Source: Acidobacteriota bacterium
GTDB taxonomy: Bacteria; Acidobacteriota; Terriglobia; Bryobacterales; Bryobacteraceae
Direction: 5' to 3'
Assembly: GCA_016213755.1 (NCBI GenBank)
Contig: JACQZT010000031.1
Location: forward strand, 1 to 49,539
DNA: 49,539 nucleotides
This document shows, piece after piece, positions 17,197 to 24,743 of this stretch. A program made the translations under genes and the position numbers. Within the stretch, counting starts at the first letter, position 1, and each line of letters starts with the position of its first letter. Under the pieces are notes generated by a model. The model searched no databases. It had not been told where the DNA came from and saw nothing but the letters and a program-made list of their open reading frames with translations.

Positions 17197-18095
17197 TCCG
17201 TATCTCCTTCCTGTCTGCGCCCCGCCACCAGAACGGCGCCCGGCGCGGTGATGCGGGCGGGAAACGTCTTGCCGGATTGCACGTTGCGCACCGGAATGGT
17301 CTGCCCGATGTTGCCGCCGGCCTCGGCGGTCCCCTCTAAGCGAAGCCGCGCCGTTCCGCTGCGCACTTCCACTCGGACCGGCGCGCCCTTGGAAACTGCC
17401 TTGGGAGGTTCTACGTAGCTCCGCGGGATGGCCATGCCGGGCTGAATCGCTCTTCTGGCGACCTGTCCCACGATCTCCGCGGCGCCGCGCACGGCTTGCG
17501 GATCGAATCCGGCCGCTTCCACCGTCTCCACCCGGATCTGGTCCTCCCGGACGGTCTCACCCGTTTTGATGAGAGATGCCGCGGTGACTCTGGTCCCGGG
17601 AATCAGTACCCGCACCCTGGCCCAGACGTCAAAACGCCGCTCACCCGCATAGCGCACGTAGCCGCGCCAGACGGCGCCGGTTACGGGGCCCGCCGGGGGC
17701 GTGCGGGGCAGTCCTTGCCGGAGAAACACGATCTCGCCTTCGGGAGCGGGCGCCAGGCTGGTTTCCAGGATCTCGATGCGCGCCTCCGGCTCCTGGAGAG
17801 CGGCGCGCATGGCGGCTTCCAGTTCTTCCCGTTGCGGCACGCGCGTCTTCCACTCGAAGCACACGTCCCCGGCGGCCTCCGTCTCCAGCTTGTGCACGGC
17901 GCCCAGGCGCGCAATTTCGGCGCGCGTGAACGTGCGCCGCACACCCGCCAGCGGCGCGTAGCCCAGCACCGTGTCCGGAGGCAGGGCGGCGAAGGAGGCC
18001 ACCGCGGCGGAGAGGTCTCCGGCGGTGATCCTTTTGCCGGTCACCGGCAGGCAGCCCGGCAGCGCCACGGCCAGCAGCAATGGGATCGGCGTCAT
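17193..18095 (-). CDS. flgA: FlgA, P-ring assembly chaperone
   Basis: A 300-residue periplasmic protein that assists FlgI ring formation. Its C-terminal half is a SAF/FlgA domain: VTAASLIKTGETVREDQIRV, VGQVARRAIQPGMAIPRSYV, KGAPVRVEVRSGTARLRLEG and NIGQTIPVRNVQSGKTFPAR are the classical blocks. The N-terminus has a signal sequence (IPLLLAVALPGCLPVTG). The region between is poorly conserved in the family. It is coupled at both ends, with four-base overlaps with flgG and flgH, showing a tight operon. Confidence 0.94.
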   Translation of the reverse strand: MTPIPLLLAVALPGCLPVTGKRITAGDLSAAVASFAALPPDTVLGYAPLAGVRRTFTRAEIARLGAVHKLETEAAGDVCFEWKTRVPQREELEAAMRAALQEPEARIEILETSLAPAPEGEIVFLRQGLPRTPPAGPVTGAVWRGYVRYAGERRFDVWARVRVLIPGTRVTAASLIKTGETVREDQIRVETVEAAGFDPQAVRGAAEIVGQVARRAIQPGMAIPRSYVEPPKAVSKGAPVRVEVRSGTARLRLEGTAEAGGNIGQTIPVRNVQSGKTFPARITAPGAVLVAGRRQEGDTE

Positions 18096-18883
18096 CGCGT
18101 CACGTTGTTCATCTGCTGGTACATCTCGTCCGCCGCCTTGACCACCTTCGAGTTCGCCTCGTAAGCCCGCTGGCTCACGATCAGGTTGATGAACTCTTCC
18201 ACCACGCTCACGTTGGACTGTTCGGTGTAGCCCTGCAACAGGGTGCCGAGGCCCTCCTGGCCGCCGGGATTGCCCACCGTCGGATCGCCCGAGGCGTCCG
18301 TGGGCAGATACAGGTTGCGGCCGACGCTGTTCAATCCCGCGGGATTGGCGAAATTCGCGAGCTGAATCTGGCCCGCGAGCTGGGCCGCGGTCTGGCCGGG
18401 TTGCATGAAGCTGACCGTCCCGTCGGTGGCGATGGTGAGGGACTGCGCATCCTGCGGGATGGTGATCTGCGGCTCGAGCAAGTCGCCGTCCTGAGTCACC
18501 AGGGCGCCTTCGCGGTTCAAGTGAAAAGAGCCGCAGCGCGTGTAGGCCAGGTCTCCGCTGGGCCGGCGCACCTGGAAAAATCCGCGGCCCTGGATGACCG
18601 CGTCATACGGGTTCTCGGTGGCGGAGAAGTTGCCCTGCGAGAAGACGATTTCGTTGGAGGCCGCCCGAGTCCCCAGGCCCAGTTGCAGCCCCGTCGGAAC
18701 CACGCTCTGCTGGCCCGCCGAGGCGCCCGGCTGGACCAGGTTCTGGTACAGCAGGTCCTGAAACTGCGCCCGCCGCATTTTGTATCCGGCCGTGTTGGCG
18801 TTGGCCAGGTTGTGCGCGATGTTGTCCACGTTGAGCTGCTGGGCGGTCATCCCGCTGGCAGCGCTGTAAAGAGCTCTGATCAT
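18092..18883 (-). CDS. flgG: Distal rod protein FlgG
   Basis: A 263-residue rod protein. It begins with the rod/hook N-terminal motif MIRALYSAASGMTAQQLNVD followed by NIAHNLANANTAGYKMRRA, which is specific for FlgG. The middle has GRGFFQVRRPSGDLAYTRCG, and it ends with the FlgG C-terminal helix VEEFINLIVSQRAYEANSKV, VKAADEMYQQMNN. Exported through the flagellar type III system, so there is no signal peptide. It follows flgF by 18 bases. Confidence 0.97.
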   Translation of the reverse strand: MIRALYSAASGMTAQQLNVDNIAHNLANANTAGYKMRRAQFQDLLYQNLVQPGASAGQQSVVPTGLQLGLGTRAASNEIVFSQGNFSATENPYDAVIQGRGFFQVRRPSGDLAYTRCGSFHLNREGALVTQDGDLLEPQITIPQDAQSLTIATDGTVSFMQPGQTAAQLAGQIQLANFANPAGLNSVGRNLYLPTDASGDPTVGNPGGQEGLGTLLQGYTEQSNVSVVEEFINLIVSQRAYEANSKVVKAADEMYQQMNNVTR

Positions 18884-18901
18884 CTGCTACTCCTGTCTCC
18901 C

Positions 18902-19624
18902 CTACGACCCGACCTTGGCGATCTCGTCGACCGACTTGCGATTCATTTCGCCGGCCATCGTGATCGCCTTTTGCAGCATCTCGAACTGCCGCATGATGCC
19001 TACCATGCGCGCCGCGGCTTCGGCGCCCGAGACGTTGGAGGCCTCGAGTTTTCCCTGGTGGACCTCGTGGTTCGCCGCCGGCGCGACGCCCTTCACGCCG
19101 TCTGCGCGGAAGTAACTGCCGCCCTGTTTGACCAGCTTGCCCGGGTCCGCGAAGTCCATGACCTCGAGTTGTCCGAGAGTCTGGCCGCTCTCCCGCACCG
19201 TCCCATCCCGGCTGATTTCAATCTCGCCCGTTCCGGCGGCACGGATGGCGGCGCCCCCCGCGGCCCTCACCGTGTACCCCTCTCCGGTCTGCAAGGTCCC
19301 GTCCTTGCTCAGCGAGAACGCGCCGTTGCGAGTATAGAGAGGTCCGGAAGGTCCGTTGACGCCGAAAAAGCCCTTACCCGAAAGAGCTGCGTGGAGAGGA
19401 TTCCCGGTCGGCTGGAGCAGCCCCTGGGAAAAATCGGTCCAGGGACGCTCGATAACCGGCATGACCGACTCTTCTCCCTGCTCCTCGCCCGAGAAGACGC
19501 CGTAGAACTCCCGGTCGAGCTTGAAACCCGCGGTGGTGGAGTTGGAGAGGTTGTTGGCCAGCATGTCGATGGTTTCCATGCGGGAGCGGAGTCCGCTGGC
19601 GGCGCTGATGGTAAGCGGGTCCAT
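18902..19624 (-). CDS. flgF: Proximal rod protein FlgF
   Basis: A 240-residue flagellar basal-body rod protein. It starts with the rod motif (ISAASGLRSRMETIDMLANN, LSNSTTAGFKLD), contains a central LSGKGFFGVNGPSGPLYTRN block and ends with KLEASNVSGAEAAARMVGIM and a C-terminal helix. I call it FlgF rather than FlgG because FlgG is the next gene and this protein lacks the VSQRAYEANS motif. The ATG at 19622-19624 is chosen because it is where family similarity begins. No Shine-Dalgarno precedes it, and the possible sigma-54 promoter is only about 20 bases away. First gene of the leftward operon flgF-flgG-flgA-flgH-flgI-flgJ. Confidence 0.93.
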   Translation of the reverse strand: MDPLTISAASGLRSRMETIDMLANNLSNSTTAGFKLDREFYGVFSGEEQGEESVMPVIERPWTDFSQGLLQPTGNPLHAALSGKGFFGVNGPSGPLYTRNGAFSLSKDGTLQTGEGYTVRAAGGAAIRAAGTGEIEISRDGTVRESGQTLGQLEVMDFADPGKLVKQGGSYFRADGVKGVAPAANHEVHQGKLEASNVSGAEAAARMVGIMRQFEMLQKAITMAGEMNRKSVDEIAKVGS

Positions 19625-19640
19625 AGATGGACTGCACCAG

Positions 19641-19657
19641 TGCAAGCGAGGGGCCAA
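19641..19657 (-). promoter_or_regulatory. Candidate sigma-54 promoter for the flgF operon
   Basis: On the reverse strand TTGGCCCCTCGCTTGCA fits the -24/-12 pattern TGGCAC-N5-TTGCA, with GG and GC exactly ten bases apart. Transcription would start near 19630, only a few bases before the flgF ATG, giving an almost leaderless message. This fits the missing Shine-Dalgarno but is unusual, and GG-N10-GC is common in GC-rich DNA. Confidence 0.38.
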
Positions 19658-19799
19658 AGAAAACATCTCTAAGAAGTCCATGGTTTCGCGATAAAACCGC
19701 CGAGAGCTTTTTTCGCGAGCGCCGAAATTGCGCCGCCCAGCGGCGACGTCTCGTCGCCGCCGCGGCCACTCTGCTCGTGAAACCGGCCACTTAGGACTT

Positions 19800-19815
19800 T
19801 GGCGGTTGACCTGCA
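19800..19815 (+). promoter_or_regulatory. Candidate sigma-54 promoter for the fliK-flhB operon
   Basis: TTGGCGGTTGACCTGCA has GG (19801-19802) and GC (19813-19814) ten bases apart. It matches TGGC-N-TGCA but with C for T at the -12 element. Transcription would start near 19826, just before the ATG at 19829, which would leave the GGAG at 19817-19820 outside the message. The two signals therefore compete. Weak. Confidence 0.25.
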
Positions 19816-19828
19816 TGGAGATGCCCGC

Positions 19829-20878
19829 ATGCAAGTCTCTCCGGCAGTCGCGGGCATCGAAGGCGCGAGTCTTCCGCCAATTCTCGCGGCTTTGAGCGAT
19901 CCCGCGACACCGCCGGAGATGAGCTTTGCCTCGGTTCTCGGCAAGTGCGGACCGCTCCCTGACGGTCGCGGCTCGGCTCCTGGCCTGTTACCGAGCCGCG
20001 ACCGTGAGGGAGCGGGGTCTGTTCCAACTTCGAGCGACGACCAGGGAAACTGGATGGTCGCGCTGCTTGCCATCCTGCCGGCCCCGCCCGAGGTAAAGCC
20101 CCTCGAGTTTTGCGCCTTGTCTCCTGCCAAGAGTGGGCCGGCCCTAACACCGGCCGGCCCATCTCCCGCTCCTCAGGCCGCCCCGGAGACCGGCGCGCGC
20201 GAAGTGCCGGGTCCGGTCGCCTTCACCGCGACTCTGGAAGATCAGGCGCCCGCGCCGAAAGCGGAGCCTGTCCGGCCCAACGTTGTTCCTCCGCGGCCGC
20301 AGCCGACCCTCGAACGCCAGGAAGAGAAAGCGCCGCCCCCCCGGGAGACCCTCCAGACGCCGCTCGTGTTGCGCTCCGCTCCGCCCCCTGAACCGCAGGA
20401 CGCGCCGCCCGAACGGAAAGTCGCCGCCGCCGAGCAGCCGGCTCGCATCGAGGCCCCTAAAGCGGACATTCGCCCCGCGCGAGCGCCCATCGACGTTTCC
20501 ATCCGTATCGCCGGCGCGCAAGACCGGACGGCGGAAGTGCGGCTGACCGAGCGCGGCGGCGAACTCAAGGTCACGGTCCGCGCCGCGGACCCGGAACTTG
20601 CGCAAACGCTGCGCGGCGGGCTCGATCAGCTTGCCGAGCGGCTCGAAACCACCGGCATCAAGGCTCACATCTCTCAGCCGGCAGCAGCGCCGGCGGCCGC
20701 CCAGAGCAATTCCCAGCCTCCGAACAGCGGCTCGAGCTCCGGTGAGCGGTCCTTCGACGACTCCGGCAGCCGGGGCCAGAACCAGCAACAACAACGGAAT
20801 CGGAACTCCGGCGAATGGGACGACGACTTGGAAGCGGCCCTGTCCGGAAGATCCCGAAACAAACATAAAGGTGCGTAA
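19829..20878 (+). CDS. fliK: FliK-like flagellar hook-length control protein
   Basis: A 349-residue protein that is proline/alanine-rich and disordered for about 200 residues, then has a folded FliK C-terminal-type domain at about residues 218-275 (VSIRIAGAQDRTAEVRLTER, GGELKVTVRAADPELAQTLR, GGLDQLAERLETTGIKAHIS). It ends in a Q/N/S-rich tail. FliK measures hook length and switches the export gate component FlhB, encoded in the same operon. The ATG at 19829 is preceded by GGAG at eight bases. An inverted pair of 25-bp palindromic repeats is read through at residues 41-63 (DGRGS...SRDREGA). Assigned by its C-terminal domain and by its place before flgD and flgE; overall similarity in this family is low. 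Confidence 0.8.
   Translation: MQVSPAVAGIEGASLPPILAALSDPATPPEMSFASVLGKCGPLPDGRGSAPGLLPSRDREGAGSVPTSSDDQGNWMVALLAILPAPPEVKPLEFCALSPAKSGPALTPAGPSPAPQAAPETGAREVPGPVAFTATLEDQAPAPKAEPVRPNVVPPRPQPTLERQEEKAPPPRETLQTPLVLRSAPPPEPQDAPPERKVAAAEQPARIEAPKADIRPARAPIDVSIRIAGAQDRTAEVRLTERGGELKVTVRAADPELAQTLRGGLDQLAERLETTGIKAHISQPAAAPAAAQSNSQPPNSGSSSGERSFDDSGSRGQNQQQQRNRNSGEWDDDLEAALSGRSRNKHKGA
19952..20015. repeat. Inverted pair of a 25-bp dispersed palindromic repeat, inside fliK
   Basis: Two copies of a 25-base unit (19952-19976, reverse; 19991-20015, forward) are separated by 14 bases. Their core is GAGCCGCGACCGT-x-AGGG, where only the base x differs (C in the first copy, G in the second). A third full-length copy at 37406-37430 differs at the same base (T), and a 14-base fragment is at 26213-26226. 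The unit stays in frame within the fliK-like protein. In other Acidobacteriota genomes I recall the translated peptides GRGS and SRDR(E/Q)GA as common insertions. Confidence 0.9.
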
Positions 20879-20879
20879 C

Positions 20880-21161
20880 ATGAGTACTTCCGCAATCTCC
20901 GCGGCGCTTCCCGAAAGCCCGGTGGCGCAAACCCAGGCCGGCAACAACAAACGGGCCGGCGAAACCGTCAGCAAGGACGCGTTCCTGCAACTGCTGGTCG
21001 CCCAGATCAAGAATCAGGATCCCCTCAAGCCGGCCGACGGAACGCAGTTCCTGACCCAACTGGCCCAGTTCAGCGAACTCGAACAACTGATCGGAATCCG
21101 GGACGACTTGAAGTCGTACCAGCCCGCCGCGCCGAACGCGGACCCAAAGACCGCAGCTTAG
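20880..21161 (+). CDS. flgD: Hook-capping protein FlgD, short form
   Basis: A 93-residue protein that contains the conserved FlgD N-terminal domain: VSKDAFLQLLVAQIKNQDPL, KPADGTQFLTQLAQFSELEQ. FlgD caps the growing hook and is needed for hook polymerisation. Typical FlgD proteins have 220 or more residues with a C-terminal FlgD-Ig/tudor region; here the gene stops after the N-terminal domain, followed by a short P/A-rich tail. Such short versions exist in some phyla. It starts one base after the fliK stop codon and is followed 18 bases later by flgE. Confidence 0.92.
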   Translation: MSTSAISAALPESPVAQTQAGNNKRAGETVSKDAFLQLLVAQIKNQDPLKPADGTQFLTQLAQFSELEQLIGIRDDLKSYQPAAPNADPKTAA

Positions 21162-21179
21162 TCTCAAAAGGAAACCACT

Positions 21180-22394
21180 ATGCCGAACCTCATGACTGCA
21201 CTCTCCGGGCTGAACGCGAACGCGGCGGCCATCGACATCGTCGGCGGCAATCTCGCCAACCTCAGCACCACCGGCTACAAAGCCAGCTCGGCGTCCTTCC
21301 GGGACGTCGTGGCCGGATCGCTCGGCACGGGCAGCCAATCCGTGATGGGCGTCGGCGCCGTGAACGCCATGCGGCAGTTCACGCAAGGCGCCACGCAGTT
21401 GACCTCCGCGCCGCTGGACGCGGCCATCCAGGGCGATGGTTTCTTCATCGTGAAGAGCGCCGGCGGCGCACAACTCTACTCCCGCGCCGGCAATTTCCGC
21501 CTGGATGCGGCCGGCATTCTGCTCACGGCCTCGGGCGAGAGGGTGCAGGGCTGGGTGGACGCCGCCGGCAGTCCGAACGTCAACAGCCCGGTGGGAGACA
21601 TCGGCATCCCGGTGGGCGCGATGAAGATCCCGCAGACCACCTCCACTTTCTCGGTGGACCTCAATCTCAACGCCCAGGCCCCCAAAGACACCAAGTTCTC
21701 CACCTCGCTTGAAATCTACGATTCGCTGGGCGCCCCGCACACCGTCACGATCGCCTACACCAAGACCAATCCGAACACCTGGAGCTACTCCATCAGCGTC
21801 CCGGACGCCGATCTGAAAGGCGCCTTCACGCCCGTCGCCGGCGACCTGGTGTTCGACGCCTCGGGCAATCTCGACTCCGCCACGAAAGCTCCCTCGACGG
21901 TGTCCGTAAAGGGCTTCGCCAACGGCGCCAAGGACCAGGACCTCGCCTTCGAAATCTTCAACGGCAAGGCCGGGCGCGTCACGCAGTATGCCGCGGTCTC
22001 GGCGGTTTCCGCCAACGCCCAGAGCGGGGGCGGAGTGGCTAGCATGCTGTCGGTCGGAGTCGCCGACGGCGGGAAGATCGTGGCGCAGTACTCGGACGGC
22101 AAGACACGCACCATCGGCCAACTGGCGATCGCCTCCTTCCGCAACCCCGACACGCTGGTCTCCATGGGGGACAACAACTTCCGGGTGGGCGCGGGGACCT
22201 CGGCGCCGGTGGTCGGACTGCCGGAATCCGGCGGCCGGGGCAAGGTGGTGGGCGGCGCGCTGGAGGCCTCCACCGTGGACATCGCGCGAGAGTTCACCAA
22301 CCTGATCGTCTACCAGCGAGGCTACCAGGCCAACTCCAAGGTCATCACCACCATGGACGAACTCACGCAGCAGACCGTGAACCTGATCCGGTAA
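21180..22394 (+). CDS. flgE: Flagellar hook protein FlgE
   Basis: A 404-residue hook subunit. N-terminal rod/hook motif MPNLMTALSGLNANAAAIDI with GGNLANLSTTGYKASSASFR; the hook-specific middle part TLTLA-like block is DLNLNAQAPKDTKFSTSLEI followed by YDSLGAPHTVTIAYTK. The C-terminal end carries LEASTVDIAREFTNLIVYQR and GYQANSKVITTMDELTQQ. Exported by the flagellar type III system. A ribosome binding site AAAGGA lies shortly before the ATG. Slightly shorter than the hook proteins of enteric bacteria in variable outer domains. Confidence 0.97.
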   Translation: MPNLMTALSGLNANAAAIDIVGGNLANLSTTGYKASSASFRDVVAGSLGTGSQSVMGVGAVNAMRQFTQGATQLTSAPLDAAIQGDGFFIVKSAGGAQLYSRAGNFRLDAAGILLTASGERVQGWVDAAGSPNVNSPVGDIGIPVGAMKIPQTTSTFSVDLNLNAQAPKDTKFSTSLEIYDSLGAPHTVTIAYTKTNPNTWSYSISVPDADLKGAFTPVAGDLVFDASGNLDSATKAPSTVSVKGFANGAKDQDLAFEIFNGKAGRVTQYAAVSAVSANAQSGGGVASMLSVGVADGGKIVAQYSDGKTRTIGQLAIASFRNPDTLVSMGDNNFRVGAGTSAPVVGLPESGGRGKVVGGALEASTVDIAREFTNLIVYQRGYQANSKVITTMDELTQQTVNLIR

Positions 22395-22403
22395 TCGCGC
22401 CTT

Positions 22404-22655
22404 ATGAGCCACCCTTCCTCCCATGAACTGCTCGGGCGCTACGCCGGCGTCCCGGTCTGCCTGGAAGCCCGGCTGGACCACCGGCGCTTCTCCATCCGCG
22501 ACCTGATGGCGCTGCGGCCCGGCGCGGTTCTGCGCCTGCACCGGGCAGTGGGCGAGCCGCTGGAACTGCGCGTCGGCGGGACGCTGCTCGGATTCGGCGA
22601 GGTGGTCGCCGGGGAGCGGTCGGCCGGCGTCCGCATCACGAGTTGGGAGAGATAG
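22404..22655 (+). CDS. fliN: FliN-type motor switch protein (SpoA domain)
   Basis: An 83-residue protein made of a single SpoA (FliMN_C) domain: VPVCLEARLDHRRFSIRDLM, ALRPGAVLRLHRAVGEPLEL, RVGGTLLGFGEVVAGERSAG. FliN forms the bottom of the C-ring and binds the export ATPase complex. It begins nine bases after flgE and is followed four bases later by fliO, as in many fliN-fliO-fliP operons. fliM is not in this window, so I cannot exclude that this is a second SpoA protein beside a separate FliM/FliN set. Confidence 0.9.
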   Translation: MSHPSSHELLGRYAGVPVCLEARLDHRRFSIRDLMALRPGAVLRLHRAVGEPLELRVGGTLLGFGEVVAGERSAGVRITSWER

Positions 22656-22659
22656 TGTC

Positions 22660-22944
22660 GTGGAACAATTCCTGGCCGTACTCGCGGTTTTGGGCCTCTT
22701 GGGCGGCTGCCTGTGGCTGCTGCGGAAGAAAGGCCTGGCGAACTTCCACGCCGGCGTCAGGCCGCACGGAGAGCGCCGTCTGCAAGTCCTCGAGCGGCTG
22801 CCGCTCAGCGCCAGCCATTCGCTTCACCTGGTGCGGTTCGCCGGCCGCGTGCTGCTGGTAGGTATTTCTCCGGGCGGCTGCCAACTGCTGGACCGCGCCG
22901 ACGCGGCGGCCATCGAGCAAACCGCGGACGAGGGCCGCCGGTGA
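22660..22944 (+). CDS. fliO: FliO-like export gate assembly protein
   Basis: A 94-residue membrane protein. One N-terminal transmembrane segment (FLAVLAVLGLLGGCLWLL) is followed by a small cytoplasmic domain with the FliO pattern ERRLQVLERLPLSASHSLHL, VRFAGRVLLVGISPGGCQLL. FliO stabilises FliP during assembly of the export gate. The start is a GTG at 22660. Its stop overlaps the GTG start of fliP, so the two are coupled. FliO proteins diverge strongly; position and topology support the call. Confidence 0.88.
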   Translation: MEQFLAVLAVLGLLGGCLWLLRKKGLANFHAGVRPHGERRLQVLERLPLSASHSLHLVRFAGRVLLVGISPGGCQLLDRADAAAIEQTADEGRR

Positions 22945-23693
22945 AACGCGCGATCATGCTCCTGTGCCTGCTGGCGGCGCTGGCGGCGCTCGCCGGCGCG
23001 GCGCCGGTGAAGAAGGTTGTGCCGCCCTCGCTGGGAATCGTCACCGCCAGCGGAAGCGGCTTCTCCTCGCTCAGCCTGCCGCTCCAGATCGCCATCACCC
23101 TCACGCTGCTGACGCTGCTGCCGGCGGTGGTGATGACCATCACGCCGTTTCTGCGCATCGTGGTCGTGCTGCATTTCCTGCGCCAGGCGCTGGGCACCCA
23201 GTCGACGCCCTCCAACCAACTGCTGGTCGGGCTGTCGCTGTTTCTGGCCATTCTGGTCTTCCAGCCGGTGGTCGGCGAGATCTACCGCCAGGCCTGGGAA
23301 CCCATGGAGAAAGGCCAAATCAGCGCGGGACAGGCGCTGGAAGAGGGGTCCAAGCCGCTCAAGACGTTCCTGGCCCGCTACGCGCGCGAGAAAGACGTGC
23401 GCCTGTTCGTCGAGATTTCGAAATCCCCGGCCCCGCGCACCCCCGCCGATCTGCCGGTGCAGATTCTGATCCCGGCCTATATCCTGTCCGAACTGAAAAC
23501 CGCGTTCCAGATCGGCGCGGTGCTGTTCCTGCCGTTCCTGGTCATCGACATCGTGGTCGCCTCCGTCACGCTCTCGATCGGCATGGTGCAATTGCCGCCG
23601 GTCATGTTGTCGGCGCCCTTCAAGATCCTGATCTTCGTTCTGGTGGACGGCTGGAACCTGGTGGTGGGATCGCTGATCAAGTCCTTCTATTAG
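22941..23693 (+). CDS. fliP: Flagellar export gate protein FliP
   Basis: A 250-residue inner-membrane protein. It has a cleavable signal (IMLLCLLAALAALAGAA), then SSLSLPLQIAITLTLLTLLP, TITPFLRIVVVLHFLRQALG and TQSTPSNQLLVGLSLFLAIL, which are nearly invariant in FliP, and a C-terminal pair of helices with LKTAFQIGAVLFLPFLVIDI and the SIGMVQLPPVMLSAPFKILI block. FliP forms the core of the FliPQR pore of the type III export apparatus. The start is GTG at 22941 in the overlap with the fliO stop. Confidence 0.97.
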   Translation: MKRAIMLLCLLAALAALAGAAPVKKVVPPSLGIVTASGSGFSSLSLPLQIAITLTLLTLLPAVVMTITPFLRIVVVLHFLRQALGTQSTPSNQLLVGLSLFLAILVFQPVVGEIYRQAWEPMEKGQISAGQALEEGSKPLKTFLARYAREKDVRLFVEISKSPAPRTPADLPVQILIPAYILSELKTAFQIGAVLFLPFLVIDIVVASVTLSIGMVQLPPVMLSAPFKILIFVLVDGWNLVVGSLIKSFY

Positions 23694-23708
23694 CGGAGCT
23701 ATGAGACG

Positions 23709-23978
23709 ATGAATCCCGATTCGGTCGCCAACATCATCAGCCAGGCCTTGCTGGCGGCGTTTTGGCTGGGCGCCCCGCTGCTGTTGATCGGCTTTGCAGT
23801 AGGCATCCTGATCAACCTGGTGCAGATCGCCACGTCCTTGCAGGACAGCGCCTTCAGCACCATCCCGCGGCTGGCGGCGTTCCTGGCCGGCATTCTGCTC
23901 CTGCTGCCCTGGATGCTTAAGCGGATGATTACTTACACGATTTCGATCTTCGGTGACTTTCACCGCTTCCTCTCCTGA
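23709..23978 (+). CDS. fliQ: Flagellar export gate protein FliQ
   Basis: An 89-residue protein with two transmembrane helices: LAAFWLGAPLLLIGFAVGIL and PRLAAFLAGILLLLPWMLKR. The motif INLVQIATSLQDSAFSTIPR between them is the FliQ signature (TQIxExTLxFxPK-like). FliQ wraps the FliP/FliR core of the export gate. A GGAG ribosome binding site is about ten bases before the ATG. fliR begins three bases after its stop. Confidence 0.96.
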   Translation: MNPDSVANIISQALLAAFWLGAPLLLIGFAVGILINLVQIATSLQDSAFSTIPRLAAFLAGILLLLPWMLKRMITYTISIFGDFHRFLS

Positions 23979-23981
23979 GCG

Positions 23982-24740
23982 ATGATCCCGCTGACCGCCA
24001 TCTACGGCTTTCTGCTCGCGCTGGCCCGCGTTTCCGGCGTTTTTGTGTTCGTGCCCATTCCCTGGGTCCGCACCGGACCGGCCATGGCCCGGGTGGTTCT
24101 TTCGGTCTGCTTCACGCTCAGTTTGTTTCCCGTCTGGTCGAACCTGATTCCCGCCGAACCCGCCCTGGGGCAGTTCCTGACGTGGCTGGCGGTGGACGCC
24201 ACGCTGGGCTTGCTGGTGGGCCTGGCGGTGGCCGTGGTGACGGAGAGTTTTCTGCTGGGCGCGCAGGTGGTCAGCTTGCAGGCCGGCTATGGCTTTGCGG
24301 TTTTCTTCGATCCCAACACCGACGCCGAGTCGACGGTCATTATCCGCCTGGTCCAGATTCTGACCGGCCTGCTGTTCTTCCTGGCCGGCCTGGACCGCAT
24401 GGTATTGAAGATCTTCGCGCGCAGCCTGGAAGTCTACCCGCCCGGCAGCTTTCATCTCAGCCGTTCGCTCGCCGAAACCGTGGTGGCGCTGATTTCCAAT
24501 GTCTTCAGCATGGGGTTGCGGCTGGTGCTTCCGGTGGTCGCCCTGCTGGTCGTCGTCGACCTGGCGCTGGCCCTGCTGGGCCGTCTGAACGCCCAACTGC
24601 AACTGATCACCCTGGCTTTCCCGATCAAGATGCTGGCCGCGCTGGCGATGCTGGCCACGGTGGTGTTTCTCTACCCGAAGCTGTTCCAGCAGGCGGCGGA
24701 AGTCTCCTTCGGAGTCCTGTTCCGGCTGCTGAAGTGGTGA
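23982..24740 (+). CDS. fliR: Flagellar export gate protein FliR
   Basis: A 252-residue polytopic membrane protein with about six hydrophobic segments. Characteristic stretches are FLLALARVSGVFVFVPIPWV near the N-terminus, the GLLVGLAVAVVTESFLLGAQ block, VSLQAGYGFAVFFDPNTDAE, and near the C-terminus LLGRLNAQLQLITLAFPIKM. FliR completes the FliPQR pore. It lies between fliQ and flhB with spacings of three bases on both sides, indicating a single operon. Confidence 0.96.
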   Translation: MIPLTAIYGFLLALARVSGVFVFVPIPWVRTGPAMARVVLSVCFTLSLFPVWSNLIPAEPALGQFLTWLAVDATLGLLVGLAVAVVTESFLLGAQVVSLQAGYGFAVFFDPNTDAESTVIIRLVQILTGLLFFLAGLDRMVLKIFARSLEVYPPGSFHLSRSLAETVVALISNVFSMGLRLVLPVVALLVVVDLALALLGRLNAQLQLITLAFPIKMLAALAMLATVVFLYPKLFQQAAEVSFGVLFRLLKW

Positions 24741-24743
24741 GGA

